DNA from: Gemmata sp.
Lineage (GTDB): Bacteria; Planctomycetota; Planctomycetia; Gemmatales; Gemmataceae
Length of the DNA: 64,000 nucleotides
Assembly (NCBI GenBank): GCA_025055115.1
Contig: JANWYJ010000058.1
Location: forward strand, 1 to 64,000
Direction of reading: 5' to 3'
The first letter of the stretch is position 1, and each line of letters begins with the position of its first letter. This document shows positions 52,455 to 60,783 of this stretch, piece by piece. The notes under the pieces were generated by a model, which was not told where the DNA came from, made no database searches, and saw nothing but the letters and a program-made list of their open reading frames with translations. A program made the position numbers and the translations under genes.

Positions 52455-53708
52455 TCAGGCCGCAGCGGCCACGGCGGTGGCATCGGGCATCGGCACCACG
52501 CGAGGCAGAAGGGCCAGAGCATCGAGCAGGCCATCGATTTGCTGCGGATGGTGGTTGGCGTTCACTTGCATCCGCAGCACGCCGGCGCCGTGGGGAACAG
52601 CCGGGAAGACCACCGATTGCACGTAATAACCGCGCTCGAAGAGGAAGCGGCCGGCTTGGAGGGTCGCTTCCTCCGCCCCCACCAACACCGAGACGATCGG
52701 TACCAGCCCCCCCATGACCGCCAGTCCCAACCGCTTCGCCCCTTCCGTCAGCCGGCGGACGTTCTGATCCAGCCGGCGCCGCAAGCGCGGGTATTCGTCT
52801 GACGTGAGAATGCCCACAACGACGCGAATAGCTTCCAGATACGGTGGCGGCACGGGTCCGCCGAAGATAAGGGAATTTGAGCGGAGTTTGAGAACGTCGA
52901 TAGCGGCGCGGGAGCCGGCGATAAAGCCACCCAAGCACGAGAAGCCCTTGGACAGCGAGCCGACGGTCAGTGTGTTGTCGTAATTGCCCAGCGCTTCCAG
53001 GACGGTCCCACGACCAGCCTGGCCCAGCACGCCTGTGGCGTGGGCATCATCGACATACAAACAGCCGTTGTACTGATCGGCAATGCGGCGAAATTCGTCC
53101 AACGGTGGCAGCCGCCCGCTCATGCTGTAGACGCCATCGACGGCGATAACGGCGTGTCGGTAGGGAGCCAGTTCGCGGAGTGTGTGTTCTAGAGCAACCG
53201 GGTCGTTGTGAGCGAATTTCGCCGTGCGCACGCCGCGTGCTTTGGCCAGTTTGAGTCCTTCGTCGATGGAATTGTGGGCGAATTGGTCGGCGACAAGAAC
53301 ATCGTGCCGCGTCACCAGACCGGGCAAGGCGCCGATATTCGCCAGCGTCACCGAGGGGTAGATCAGGGCTGCTTCAGTACCGAGCCACTGGGCGATCTGC
53401 TGTTCGGCCTGCACATTCGGTTCGATGCTGGAAAAGGCTCGCGAGCTACCGTTGTGGCTGCCCCACGTGCGGACACCGCGTTCGATGGCGGCCAGAACCC
53501 GTTCGTCTTGGTCCAAACCCAGAAAGCTGTCGGAACCGAAGTTGGTGACCCAGCGGCCGGCCAGTTTGATGGCCCGATCTGGTCCGACATCTTCGACAGT
53601 TTGGTCTTTCATCAACAGATCGGGGTAATCGTCGAACAAGCGGCGGAAGAACCGCGTCATCCCGGTTTGTGCCAGTGCGTCAATAAGTCGATCCAGTGGC
53701 GCGGGCAT
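52455..53708 (-). CDS. Alpha-oxoamine synthase (BioF/KBL/SPT family)
   Basis: 417 residues. PLP-dependent class II aminotransferase-fold enzyme that condenses an amino acid with an acyl-CoA. FGSDSFLGLDQDERV and GSHNGSSRAFSSI near the substrate site, VDDAHATGVLGQAGRGT with the Asp/His pair, PLP-lysine in VGSLSKGFSCLGGF, and a typical C-terminal domain (YYVQSVVFPAVPHGAGVLRM). Candidates are glycine C-acetyltransferase, 8-amino-7-oxononanoate synthase or a serine palmitoyltransferase-like enzyme; the sequence alone does not decide. No biotin or threonine-degradation gene lies nearby. Confidence 0.88.
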   Translation of the reverse strand: MPAPLDRLIDALAQTGMTRFFRRLFDDYPDLLMKDQTVEDVGPDRAIKLAGRWVTNFGSDSFLGLDQDERVLAAIERGVRTWGSHNGSSRAFSSIEPNVQAEQQIAQWLGTEAALIYPSVTLANIGALPGLVTRHDVLVADQFAHNSIDEGLKLAKARGVRTAKFAHNDPVALEHTLRELAPYRHAVIAVDGVYSMSGRLPPLDEFRRIADQYNGCLYVDDAHATGVLGQAGRGTVLEALGNYDNTLTVGSLSKGFSCLGGFIAGSRAAIDVLKLRSNSLIFGGPVPPPYLEAIRVVVGILTSDEYPRLRRRLDQNVRRLTEGAKRLGLAVMGGLVPIVSVLVGAEEATLQAGRFLFERGYYVQSVVFPAVPHGAGVLRMQVNANHHPQQIDGLLDALALLPRVVPMPDATAVAAAA

Positions 53709-54178
53709 GACAAACCCTCGTCAGTGATTGGCAAAGTCATTTATCGACCAGTGGGCCACGTCAGGTTTGGCCGATGTCAGTGGTTTTGCCGAGCTAGGGG
53801 CTTCATAGGAATGATGATGGCCGGCCACTCGGCTTGCGCGGCAGTTTGGGCAATTTGCGTGAAATGATCAATGGCAAGTGGCGACGGCAGCGGCCGAAGC
53901 AGTGGCGACGGCAGCGGCCGAAGGAAGAGAACAATCCGAGGTGCGACTCGGTGAGGGGTTAGTTTCAGGCAAGCTCACGGCTCATCCGGGCGGAAGATGC
54001 TCACCCTTCCGGGCGGAAGATGCTCACCCTATCGTGAGCCATCGGTTTGTTAGCCTTCCGCCGGAAAGCTCACGGCTCATCCCGGCGGAAGATGTGCCCG
54101 GCTGCGGTTGGGCCGACGGCAGTGTCTTCAGCGGGGTCTACTGCCACCGGCTGGCCCCGGGTGGCTGTCCAGTTGCCG
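53709..54178. other. Repeat-bearing intergenic region
   Basis: No convincing gene. Tandem pairs: 23-bp units at 53877-53899 and 53901-53923 (AGTGGCGACGGCAGC...CGAAG), and 22-bp units at 53986-54007 and 54009-54030 (CCGGGCGGAAGATGC...CCCT). A longer unit AAGCTCACGGCTCATCC recurs near 53970 and 54065. The promoter of the BioF/KBL-type gene lies in its left part. Confidence 0.55.
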
Positions 54179-55381
54179 TTAGCCCTGTAAGCGTTTCAAG
54201 CGTTCCGCCAATTCATCTTCGGCCGCCGACGACCAGACGAAGTCGGGCGGCGGAACAAAGCCCCCTTCGGCATTGACGGTCGCGGCCGGCACTGGGCGTA
54301 ACGACGCAATCCCCAACAAGCGCCCGTTCAAGCGCAGCTCGAAGCTCCCGACGCGCGCCACATCGACGGCCTCAAAGAGAGTTGGGAGGAATACTGTGGG
54401 TGCATCGGTGATCAAAACGTGTGTTTCGGAATGCACCAGGGGGGTCATATCTCCGTTGGCAAGCCCGGTCACTTGCAAGCAGCAGACACCGACGGCCCCA
54501 GGTTCGGTACTCTGCAGCACAAAGCATGGTCCCAGCCGTTGAATGCCGGTCAGAGACGTGGGCAGCTTCAGGGTCCGGGCGGCCCCACACGATTCAATGA
54601 CGGCGAAGCGTGTGTCGAGCAGCCGGACGCTCGCCTCAAAGCCGGCCGCGGCGATGGCGACGACTCGCTGTGTGGCCAGCGGCCGATCGCACACTTGCCA
54701 GGTGACTTTCCAACTGCCTGGTTGCTGCGGGGTGAACGGGCAAACGGCCATCACCACGGCTTGCTGTTGCGTCAATTGGGTTAATGGCAGGCTGACGGAG
54801 GCGGGAAAGGTCGCGTTGGTGGTTTCTTCGGTGAAGAGGACTTTCAGCCCCAATTCGCCCAGCGGTAGAAGCGCTGTGGGACTGTGCAGTACCGCAGTTG
54901 CCAGAAGGGCTTCACACGCCTGGGGAACAAACGCTCCCACTGCCACGGTTGTGCCGGCGAGCCGTACGGCGACGGTGGCGTGTGTCAGGGTCAGCCCTAG
55001 CAGGAACGCCTGGGGGGTGAGGACCGGCAGGGTCAGGGGGGCCAACAACCGGCCTTTCCAGCGCAGTTCCGCAGCGGTGATGTTGGGTGGGACGGGCATG
55101 CGGAAGGTGATGCGCGTGCGGTTGTTCAATTCGGGCCGCAGGGTATCGGCGGGGATTGTGGCGGTGGGCAAGCGCAGGGAGAAATCCGCCTTGCGCCGGG
55201 TCGCCGAGCTGGTGGGCACAAGAAGATCGACGACCACGGCATCCGCCGACCAAGGGATGGGTGTTTCCCAGCGGGTTTGTCCGGCGCGTTCGTAGCCGAT
55301 CGCCACCAACAGCGGAACGGGGCGGCGACGCAGCAGGTTATCGCGAACCCAATCGAGCCAGCGCGTCGTCCACGGCGGCAT
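54179..55381 (-). CDS. Unknown protein, last gene of the E2/E1-like cluster
   Basis: 400 residues if the ATG at 55381 is used (GGAG nine bases upstream); ATG 55390 and GTG 55420 are alternatives. All overlap the end of the E1-like gene, so translation is coupled. No signal peptide. An N-terminal helix (TRWLDWVRDNLLRRRPVPLL) is followed by long beta-rich stretches that look like two or three Ig-like/beta-sandwich modules (GSWKVTWQVCDRPLATQRVV; GSFELRLNGRLLGIASLRPV). No JAB peptidase, RING or ubiquitin fold was recognised. It may be a substrate adaptor or target of the conjugation pair. Function unknown. Confidence 0.75.
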   Translation of the reverse strand: MPPWTTRWLDWVRDNLLRRRPVPLLVAIGYERAGQTRWETPIPWSADAVVVDLLVPTSSATRRKADFSLRLPTATIPADTLRPELNNRTRITFRMPVPPNITAAELRWKGRLLAPLTLPVLTPQAFLLGLTLTHATVAVRLAGTTVAVGAFVPQACEALLATAVLHSPTALLPLGELGLKVLFTEETTNATFPASVSLPLTQLTQQQAVVMAVCPFTPQQPGSWKVTWQVCDRPLATQRVVAIAAAGFEASVRLLDTRFAVIESCGAARTLKLPTSLTGIQRLGPCFVLQSTEPGAVGVCCLQVTGLANGDMTPLVHSETHVLITDAPTVFLPTLFEAVDVARVGSFELRLNGRLLGIASLRPVPAATVNAEGGFVPPPDFVWSSAAEDELAERLKRLQG

Positions 55382-56198
55382 CGAGTGCATCTCCGGTGGG
55401 AAGGGCCGCGGTTGATCCACAGGTCAAGCAACTGGGAGAACGGGGAATCGTGAAGCGGTGGGTCCGATAGGGAACCTCGAAGACCCCCGGTACCGCCTGT
55501 AGCGCCACCAACAAGCTGGTGCAGGGGGGGGGCGGCGCGGGGTTGGGCGACTCGGTCTTGGGGGGAGACCTATCAGCTTCCGTGGAGCCTGACAGCAACT
55601 CGAACGTCACCAGGGCATGCCAACTGGCAATAACAGCGATGGCGGCTTTGCTTGCGGGGATTGTGGTTTCGGGGAGTGGCGAGTGCGGCTGGCGGTAATC
55701 GGGCGGTGGTGCTGCGGGTTGTTCGACCACTTCCCGTTGCAGATAACTGGCCACACAGCCGTAACACGCCGCACCCGGTAAGAAGCGATGAACCCAGCCG
55801 CCGATACCGCCGCTGAGGACTTCTCCCAAGGTCCACGGTTTGCCCGCGGCTCGCAGAAGAGCATCGAAGGCCAACTTGGCGGCTTCATTGTCGGCCGCGC
55901 AGATGCCCACATCGCAAGCGGCAGCGCAGCGGGCGAATTCTGCTTGGTACTGCGGATCGGTGATGTCGGCCACAAGAGTGTGGAAGCGAATGTCGGGCCG
56001 CAGGGCTTCAACCCATTGGCGAGCCAGTTCCGCTTTGAGCTGGCCTACGGCGGAGGGTGGAAACAGGTGCCGATAGACATTGTGCGCTTGATAAACATCG
56101 GGTTCGATGAGGGTGATGTGGGTGATGCGGGGATCGCGGGCCATAAGGTCCAGTACCACGATTCCGCCGCTACCAGCGCCCAGTTGCAGCAGATGCAT
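55338..56198 (-). CDS. E1-like ThiF-family adenylating enzyme
   Basis: 286 residues. Rossmann nucleotide site LQLGAGSGGIVVLD (GxGxxG at 7-12), then IEPDVYQAHNVYRHLF with the E1-type Asp34, Asn40 and Arg43, Lys55 in the VGQLKAE block, and Asp103 in ICAADNEAAK. Zinc ligands are CYGC (145-148) and CLTC (257-260). These are the adenylation and zinc features of ThiF/MoeB/E1 enzymes. The start falls directly at the first beta strand, so the usual N-terminal helix is missing. It sits between an E2-like gene and a protein of unknown fold. Partner modifier is not obvious. Confidence 0.88.
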   Translation of the reverse strand: MHLLQLGAGSGGIVVLDLMARDPRITHITLIEPDVYQAHNVYRHLFPPSAVGQLKAELARQWVEALRPDIRFHTLVADITDPQYQAEFARCAAACDVGICAADNEAAKLAFDALLRAAGKPWTLGEVLSGGIGGWVHRFLPGAACYGCVASYLQREVVEQPAAPPPDYRQPHSPLPETTIPASKAAIAVIASWHALVTFELLSGSTEADRSPPKTESPNPAPPPPCTSLLVALQAVPGVFEVPYRTHRFTIPRSPSCLTCGSTAALPTGDALDAAVDDALARLGSR

Positions 56199-56361
56199 GA
56201 TGCGTCAGTGACCCAGGATAACGGAACATTGGGCCGCTTGGCTTTCGCCTTCGGGTGCTTGCGGAGCAACCCGGCCAGGCTGAGCGGAGTTTGGGCCGGC
56301 ATACGGGGAGGGCTGGTAAGACAGTGGCCGTCGGCCATGGCCACCGCGGCCCAGGGGGCCT

Positions 56362-56787
56362 TTACTTCGCTTCTGGCAGGGGCCATTCACCGGTTTCGTG
56401 CCACACTTCGTAGCACAATAGCCAGCGCCACGCAGCGACCACGGCAAAAATACAGGTGAAGCGGCTGGCATCCCAGCGGCTGGCAGCCCGGGTGGAGCCT
56501 TGCCGCCACAAGCACAGGGTTTGCCCTTCGAGCAAATGGGGGCAATGTTTCAGGGGCGTCAGGACGCGGGTTTCCGGTGGGACGATAGGGTAGCTGGACA
56601 GCAAGCGGGTTTCCAGACGATACAGGTTGTGGCACGGCTGGAGACAATACGAAAGGACCAATCCACTCCCGACCCGCGTAACGCTGATGCGGAATTCGGG
56701 ATCACGGCCGGCGTTGTAGCGTTCAATCGCCGGCACTTCGACGGCCAATAATCGCCGCTTGCCTAATTCCGTGTCGAGTAATCCCAC
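56362..56787 (-). CDS. E2-like (UBC-fold) protein
   Basis: 141 residues from the GTG at 56787, which has GGAG about 7 bases upstream; the longer open frame lacks protein-like character. It follows the prokaryotic E2 pattern: AVEVPAIERYNAGRDPEFRI, SSYPIVPPETRVLTP (the YPxxPP turn, 66-71), KHCPHLLEGQTLCLW with the putative catalytic Cys92, and the C-terminal helix AAWRWLLCYEVW followed by TGEWPLPE, like the W..E.W..tG.WPG.E end of bacterial E2 families. It would accept an activated modifier from the E1-like protein downstream. Family and motifs are seen; activity is inferred. Confidence 0.75.
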   Translation of the reverse strand: MGLLDTELGKRRLLAVEVPAIERYNAGRDPEFRISVTRVGSGLVLSYCLQPCHNLYRLETRLLSSYPIVPPETRVLTPLKHCPHLLEGQTLCLWRQGSTRAASRWDASRFTCIFAVVAAWRWLLCYEVWHETGEWPLPEAK

Positions 56788-56900
56788 GGCGACTCCGCGG
56801 ATGGCACCAAGTCCGTGGCTGCTTCCAGAGGCTCTCCATCGCCTCGGAGCATGGCCCAGAGGCAGTGGTCGAGGGCTGTTGGTTCTGAAGAAATCGTCAC
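56763..56900 (-). CDS. Possible 45-residue gene in the E2/E1 cluster
   Basis: GTG start at 56900, 20 bp after the preceding small gene; its TAG lies 24 bp inside the E2-like gene. The residues (MTISSEPTALDHCLWAMLRG, then an acidic end WDYSTRN) look protein-like and codon use is normal, but the RBS is weak. No fold is recognised. It could be a real peptide subunit or only the leader of the E2-like gene. Confidence 0.4.
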   Translation of the reverse strand: MTISSEPTALDHCLWAMLRGDGEPLEAATDLVPSAESPWDYSTRN

Positions 56901-56920
56901 ACGCCCGCAGGTGGCGAATC

Positions 56921-57103
56921 TCAGTAGTGGCACGGCACCGATTTGACGGCGGCAACCACTTGTTCATCCGGAATGTCTTCCGCAGTCCCGGCGAAGCGGG
57001 TGTCTTTGGGGTCCATCAGGAGTGCCAAACCGCGATCGGCATGACCACGGAGGGCGGTGAGAATTTGGCGGCGTTCGGCTTCGGCCAGCGGACGAAAATC
57101 CAT
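56921..57103 (-). CDS. Small helical protein heading the E2/E1 cluster
   Basis: 60 residues from the ATG at 57103, preceded by AGAGGA at good distance. Sequence begins MDFRPLAEAERRQILTALRG and ends VAAVKSVPCHY. It looks all-helical and soluble, lacks the beta-grasp pattern and the C-terminal Gly-Gly of ubiquitin-like modifiers, and has one cysteine three residues from the end. As first gene of the unit it might be the modifier, an adaptor, or unrelated. Not recognised. Confidence 0.6.
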   Translation of the reverse strand: MDFRPLAEAERRQILTALRGHADRGLALLMDPKDTRFAGTAEDIPDEQVVAAVKSVPCHY

Positions 57104-57420
57104 GGTACAATCCTCTGAAACAGGCGAGTGGACAGAATCGATGACGGTCAACCAGCCGTCATTGTGCGAGCGGGGGCTTCGGCCCGCGGTTGTTGTTCAG
57201 GCAGCACTGCCGGGTTCTTGGGAAGGCGGTGCTGGGGTTAGCGAAGCGGCCGTCGTCGCAGACGGCGGTCGGATTCTGGGCGAAGAATTCCTGGTACGTT
57301 CCAGAGAAGAGGCCGGTCCTAGCATGGGGGATCGGTCGTCGGCTGCGCCGACAGTTCTATGATAACCGTGCCTGGCGTTCACACAAGAGATACTCGCCTC
57401 AACCGCCCCTCCAACAGGCT
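57104..57420. promoter_or_regulatory. Divergent promoter region of E2/E1 cluster and hydrolase
   Basis: 317 bp between divergent start codons. Short frames cross it without recognisable product. CTATGATAACC at 57358-57368 is a -10-like element for the hydrolase, but no clear -35 was matched. Confidence 0.4.
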
Positions 57421-58194
57421 ATGATTGCCGAAATTGTGCGTCTGCCCCTGCCCGGCCATGACTACCTGACCGGAATTTTTCAGCCCGGCGCAACGGCGAA
57501 CGGCTTCGTCGTGCTGTGGGTTCACGGGTTTGGCAGTCATCGCGGTGGCGAGAAAGCGCTGGCGGTGCAGCAGGAATGCGACCGCCGGGGCTGGGCCTTC
57601 GCCGCCTTCGACTTCCGCGGACATGGCGAATCGAGCGGGACGATGCACGAACTTTGTGCCACGCGGTTACTGGCTGATCTGGTCGCCATCCGAGATTGGT
57701 TGGCGACCCGCGGTTACAGACGCTTGGGGTTAGTCGGCTCGAGTATGGGGGGGTTCGCCGCAGCGTGGTTTACTCGCTCCTACCCCGAGCAGGTGGTGGG
57801 GTGTGTTTTTATCGCCCCGGCGTTTGCGTTTCTCCAACGCCGTTGGGACGAACTGACCCCCGCCGAACGCGACCAATGGCAGCGCACCAACCGTCGCCGG
57901 GTGGTCAATCCCTGGGTGACCGCGGAACTCGGCTTCCAGTTGGTGGCTGAACGCGAGCGCTTCCAGCCGGCGCAGTTGGTAGCCGCCTGGCGAACGCCGG
58001 CGCTCCTCTTTCACGGCTTGGCCGATGATATTGTTCCCTATACTGAGTCGCTGTTTTTCCTGCAGAACGTCGAATACCCGTCTGTGGAATTGCGTTTATA
58101 TAAGGATGGCGATCATCGCCTGACGGTATACAAAAACGCGATCAGTGCCGCGACGGGGACGTTCTTCGCCTCGTTACTGCCCGGCGAATCGTAG
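57421..58194 (+). CDS. Alpha/beta hydrolase (serine aminopeptidase-like)
   Basis: 257 residues from the ATG at 57421. Oxyanion-hole region WVHGFGSHRGGEK, nucleophile elbow GSSMGG, aspartate in HGLADDIVPY, and histidine in DGDHRL complete a classical triad. No signal peptide, so cytoplasmic. The fold resembles BAAT/Hydrolase_4 esterases that act on small acyl esters. Substrate unknown. Followed 23 bp later by a PqaA-like gene, probably in one transcript. Confidence 0.9.
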   Translation: MIAEIVRLPLPGHDYLTGIFQPGATANGFVVLWVHGFGSHRGGEKALAVQQECDRRGWAFAAFDFRGHGESSGTMHELCATRLLADLVAIRDWLATRGYRRLGLVGSSMGGFAAAWFTRSYPEQVVGCVFIAPAFAFLQRRWDELTPAERDQWQRTNRRRVVNPWVTAELGFQLVAERERFQPAQLVAAWRTPALLFHGLADDIVPYTESLFFLQNVEYPSVELRLYKDGDHRLTVYKNAISAATGTFFASLLPGES

Positions 58195-58217
58195 TAACCT
58201 CTCTGGGAGACTGAACC

Positions 58218-59543
58218 TTGCGCCGCGTCGTTCTCAGCTTCGGTTGGTGGATGGTCTGTCCAGTTGTTGTCCTTGCGGCCCCCGATACGCCGGCTCCGCC
58301 GAGTGATCTGGTCGATTACGTCACCAAGAAAGATGATTCGTTCTCGTGGAAATTGGTCGATACCAAAAAGACCGACGCGGGAACCATCTACGAACTCGAT
58401 CTCATCTCGCAAACCTGGCATGAAATCCGTTGGGACCACAAACTGCTCGTCATCGTGCCCAAAGATGCGAAGCCGCAAGCCACCATGCTGTTGTGGAATC
58501 AAGGTGGACGCCCCAACCCCACCTCCAACATTTTGGGATTGCAAATCGCCGAACGGGTGAAAGCCCCGGTGGCGTTCCTCTTTGGCGTGCCCAAACAACC
58601 GCTTTTTGGTGGCAAAACCGAAGACGCTCTCATCGCCGAAACGTTCGTCCGCTATCTCGAATCGCAGGATGGTTCATGGCCACTGCTGTTTCCGATGGTC
58701 AAAAGCGTGGTGGCCGCGATGGATGCTCTGCAGCAGTTCGCCAAGAAAGAGTGGAATTTTGACGTGCAGTCGTTTGTCGTCACCGGGGCCTCGAAACGGG
58801 GATGGACCAGTTGGCTGACGGCCGCCACCGGCGATAAACGGGTCAAAGCCATCGCCCCCATCGTCATCGACACCCTCAATATGCCCGTGCAGATGACCAA
58901 TCAGGTGAAGGCTTTCGGCAAACCCAGCGAAATGATCAAAGACTACACCCAGCGGAAGTTAGTGCCCATTCCCGATACACCCCAAGCCAAAAAGCTGTGG
59001 ACGATGATCGACCCGTGGGTGTATCGCGACCGGATCACGATGCCCAAGATGATCATCAACGGAACCAACGATCCCTATTGGCCGCTCGACGCCCTCAATT
59101 CATACTGGGACGATTTGAAAGGCGAGAAATGGGTCCTCTACGTTCCCAACGCCGGCCACGATCTGCGGGAAAAAGACGCCAACGGCAAGTTCGAGCTACT
59201 GCCGCAGCGGGCGATCAATACCCTGTCGGCCTTCGCCCACTGCATCATCTTCGATAAGAAAATGCCAGGGATGTCGTGGGTGTGCGATGAAAAAGCGGGG
59301 GTGTGCCGTTTGGAAGTGACATCGGCGGCCAAAACCCAAGCGATCCGTGTCTGGCAAGCCGAAGCCCCGACCCGTGATTTCCGCCAGGCCCGTTGGGTGC
59401 AAGATAACACGGCGATGTTCCCTGTGACCGTGACCGCCGCGGCCCAAGTCTACCGGGCGTTTTTTGCCGAAACCGAATACGACCTTGATGGACTGAAGTT
59501 CACACTCTCCACACAAATCCGGATTCTCGAACCGCACAAGTAA
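58218..59543 (+). CDS. PhoPQ-activated pathogenicity-related (PqaA-like) protein
   Basis: 441 residues with a TTG start preceded by GGGAG. Signal peptide MRRVVLSFGWWMVCPVVVLA. The core matches the PqaA family: PSDLVDYVTKKDDSFSW, YELDLISQTWHEIRWDHKL, VVTGASKRGWTSWLTAA with the GxSKRGW nucleophile motif, NGTNDPYWPLDAL and NAGHDL. It has an alpha/beta-hydrolase fold and is predicted to be periplasmic; natural substrate unknown. The stop overlaps the next start (TAATG). Confidence 0.92.
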   Translation: MRRVVLSFGWWMVCPVVVLAAPDTPAPPSDLVDYVTKKDDSFSWKLVDTKKTDAGTIYELDLISQTWHEIRWDHKLLVIVPKDAKPQATMLLWNQGGRPNPTSNILGLQIAERVKAPVAFLFGVPKQPLFGGKTEDALIAETFVRYLESQDGSWPLLFPMVKSVVAAMDALQQFAKKEWNFDVQSFVVTGASKRGWTSWLTAATGDKRVKAIAPIVIDTLNMPVQMTNQVKAFGKPSEMIKDYTQRKLVPIPDTPQAKKLWTMIDPWVYRDRITMPKMIINGTNDPYWPLDALNSYWDDLKGEKWVLYVPNAGHDLREKDANGKFELLPQRAINTLSAFAHCIIFDKKMPGMSWVCDEKAGVCRLEVTSAAKTQAIRVWQAEAPTRDFRQARWVQDNTAMFPVTVTAAAQVYRAFFAETEYDLDGLKFTLSTQIRILEPHK

Positions 59544-60466
59544 TGGGTTGGAACTTCGCACGCGAACTCCAGACATGGGGGCCCGGCGCTACGGCGCGGC
59601 GGCCCCCCGTGCGTTTAGCCACCGCACGCGCCTACTGCGCGGCGGTGACCCGAACCCATTATGAGAACTTCACCGTCGCTTCCCGGCTTCTGCCACGGCG
59701 GCTTCGACCGCATTTTCACGCCGTTTATGCCTACTGCCGCTGGTCCGACGATTTGGCCGACGAAACCGCCGGGGGCACAACTGCTTTGCAGCTGATCGAC
59801 TGGTGGCGCCACGAACTGCTCGCCTGTTACCACAGCCAACCCACGCACCCGGTGATGGTCGCCCTTCAGGCCACGATCCGCCGTTTCGCCATCCCCGCGC
59901 AGCCGTTTCTTGATCTGCTGGTGGCGTTTGAAGCCGACCAACACCGCCAGCGCTACGACACCTTCGCCGAATTGCTCCACTATTGCCGCTATTCCGCCAA
60001 CCCGGTAGGGCATTTGGTGCTGTACCTCTTTGAGTGTTTCGACCCAGAGCGGGCCGCCCTGGCCGACGAGGTCTGCACGGGGCTGCAACTGGCGAACTTC
60101 TGGCAAGACGTCGCCCGCGATTTCGCCATCGGTCGCGTGTACTTGCCCCAAGAAGACCGCAACCGCTTCGGGTATCGCGAAGATGATCTGCTGTCCCGGC
60201 GTTGTACACCTGCGTTCCGCGAATTGATGCGCTTCGAAGTGAATCGGACGTATGGCTATTTCGAGCGCGGCGCAAAACTGCTGCCGTTAGTGCCACCCGA
60301 GGTGCGCGTCGATGTCGATTTGTTCATCCGCGGCGGCCGTGCCATTCTGCGCGCAATCGAACAGCTCAACTACGACGTCTGGTCCCAGCGCCCGTACCTG
60401 AGCCGCTGGACGAAAGCGAAAATGCTCCTGGCCGCCTTGGGGAGCCATTATCTGCCGCTGGGCTGA
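59543..60466 (+). CDS. hpnC: HpnC-like squalene/phytoene synthase
   Basis: 307 residues. HYENFTVASRLLPRRLRPH is the characteristic HpnC opening. Prenyl-diphosphate-binding motifs are DDLADE and the second Asp-rich site QDVARD; PVGHLVLYLF and GLQLANFWQD flank them. HpnC proteins turn presqualene diphosphate, made from two farnesyl diphosphates, to hydroxysqualene, for hopanoid or sterol precursors. hpnD/hpnE are not in the window. Translation is coupled to the PqaA-like gene by a one-base overlap. Confidence 0.88.
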   Translation: MGWNFARELQTWGPGATARRPPVRLATARAYCAAVTRTHYENFTVASRLLPRRLRPHFHAVYAYCRWSDDLADETAGGTTALQLIDWWRHELLACYHSQPTHPVMVALQATIRRFAIPAQPFLDLLVAFEADQHRQRYDTFAELLHYCRYSANPVGHLVLYLFECFDPERAALADEVCTGLQLANFWQDVARDFAIGRVYLPQEDRNRFGYREDDLLSRRCTPAFRELMRFEVNRTYGYFERGAKLLPLVPPEVRVDVDLFIRGGRAILRAIEQLNYDVWSQRPYLSRWTKAKMLLAALGSHYLPLG

Positions 60467-60783
60467 TGCCGGCCAGATGTATCGTGCCCGGCCACCACCA
60501 GATGTGTCGTGCCCGGCCATCCGGCGAGTATCAACACCGTGCCAAGTCAGTACAGACCCCGTGGGCCGCGCTGGAGGTGCCAGTTGTGCCCACTCGAACC
60601 CAATCAGCATCGTGAAGTAAGACCAGCCGCGGCTGTGTAGTCCGCACGGAGGTGCTTTTCGGAGTCTCAACTTCGACCCGGTGGCGGTGGCCTGGCGCGG
60701 TTTCGTCGGTTCCTCGCTTCCTTTCTCAGAACAGCCAACGTATGATGGACTGGTGATGCTCGGTTGGTTGAAGGATGGCAGCC
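60467..60783. other. Intergenic region with a short repeat at the hpnC end
   Basis: No coding frame of note. CCAGATGTATCGTG...GGCCA at 60473-60494 and, with one change, at 60498-60519, 7 bp after the hpnC stop. Confidence 0.55.

Noticed and set aside
53878-54276. 132-residue plus-strand frame starting in an Ala-rich repeat
   Set aside because: Begins in a 24-bp tandem repeat, crosses two more repeats and runs antisense into a well-supported gene.
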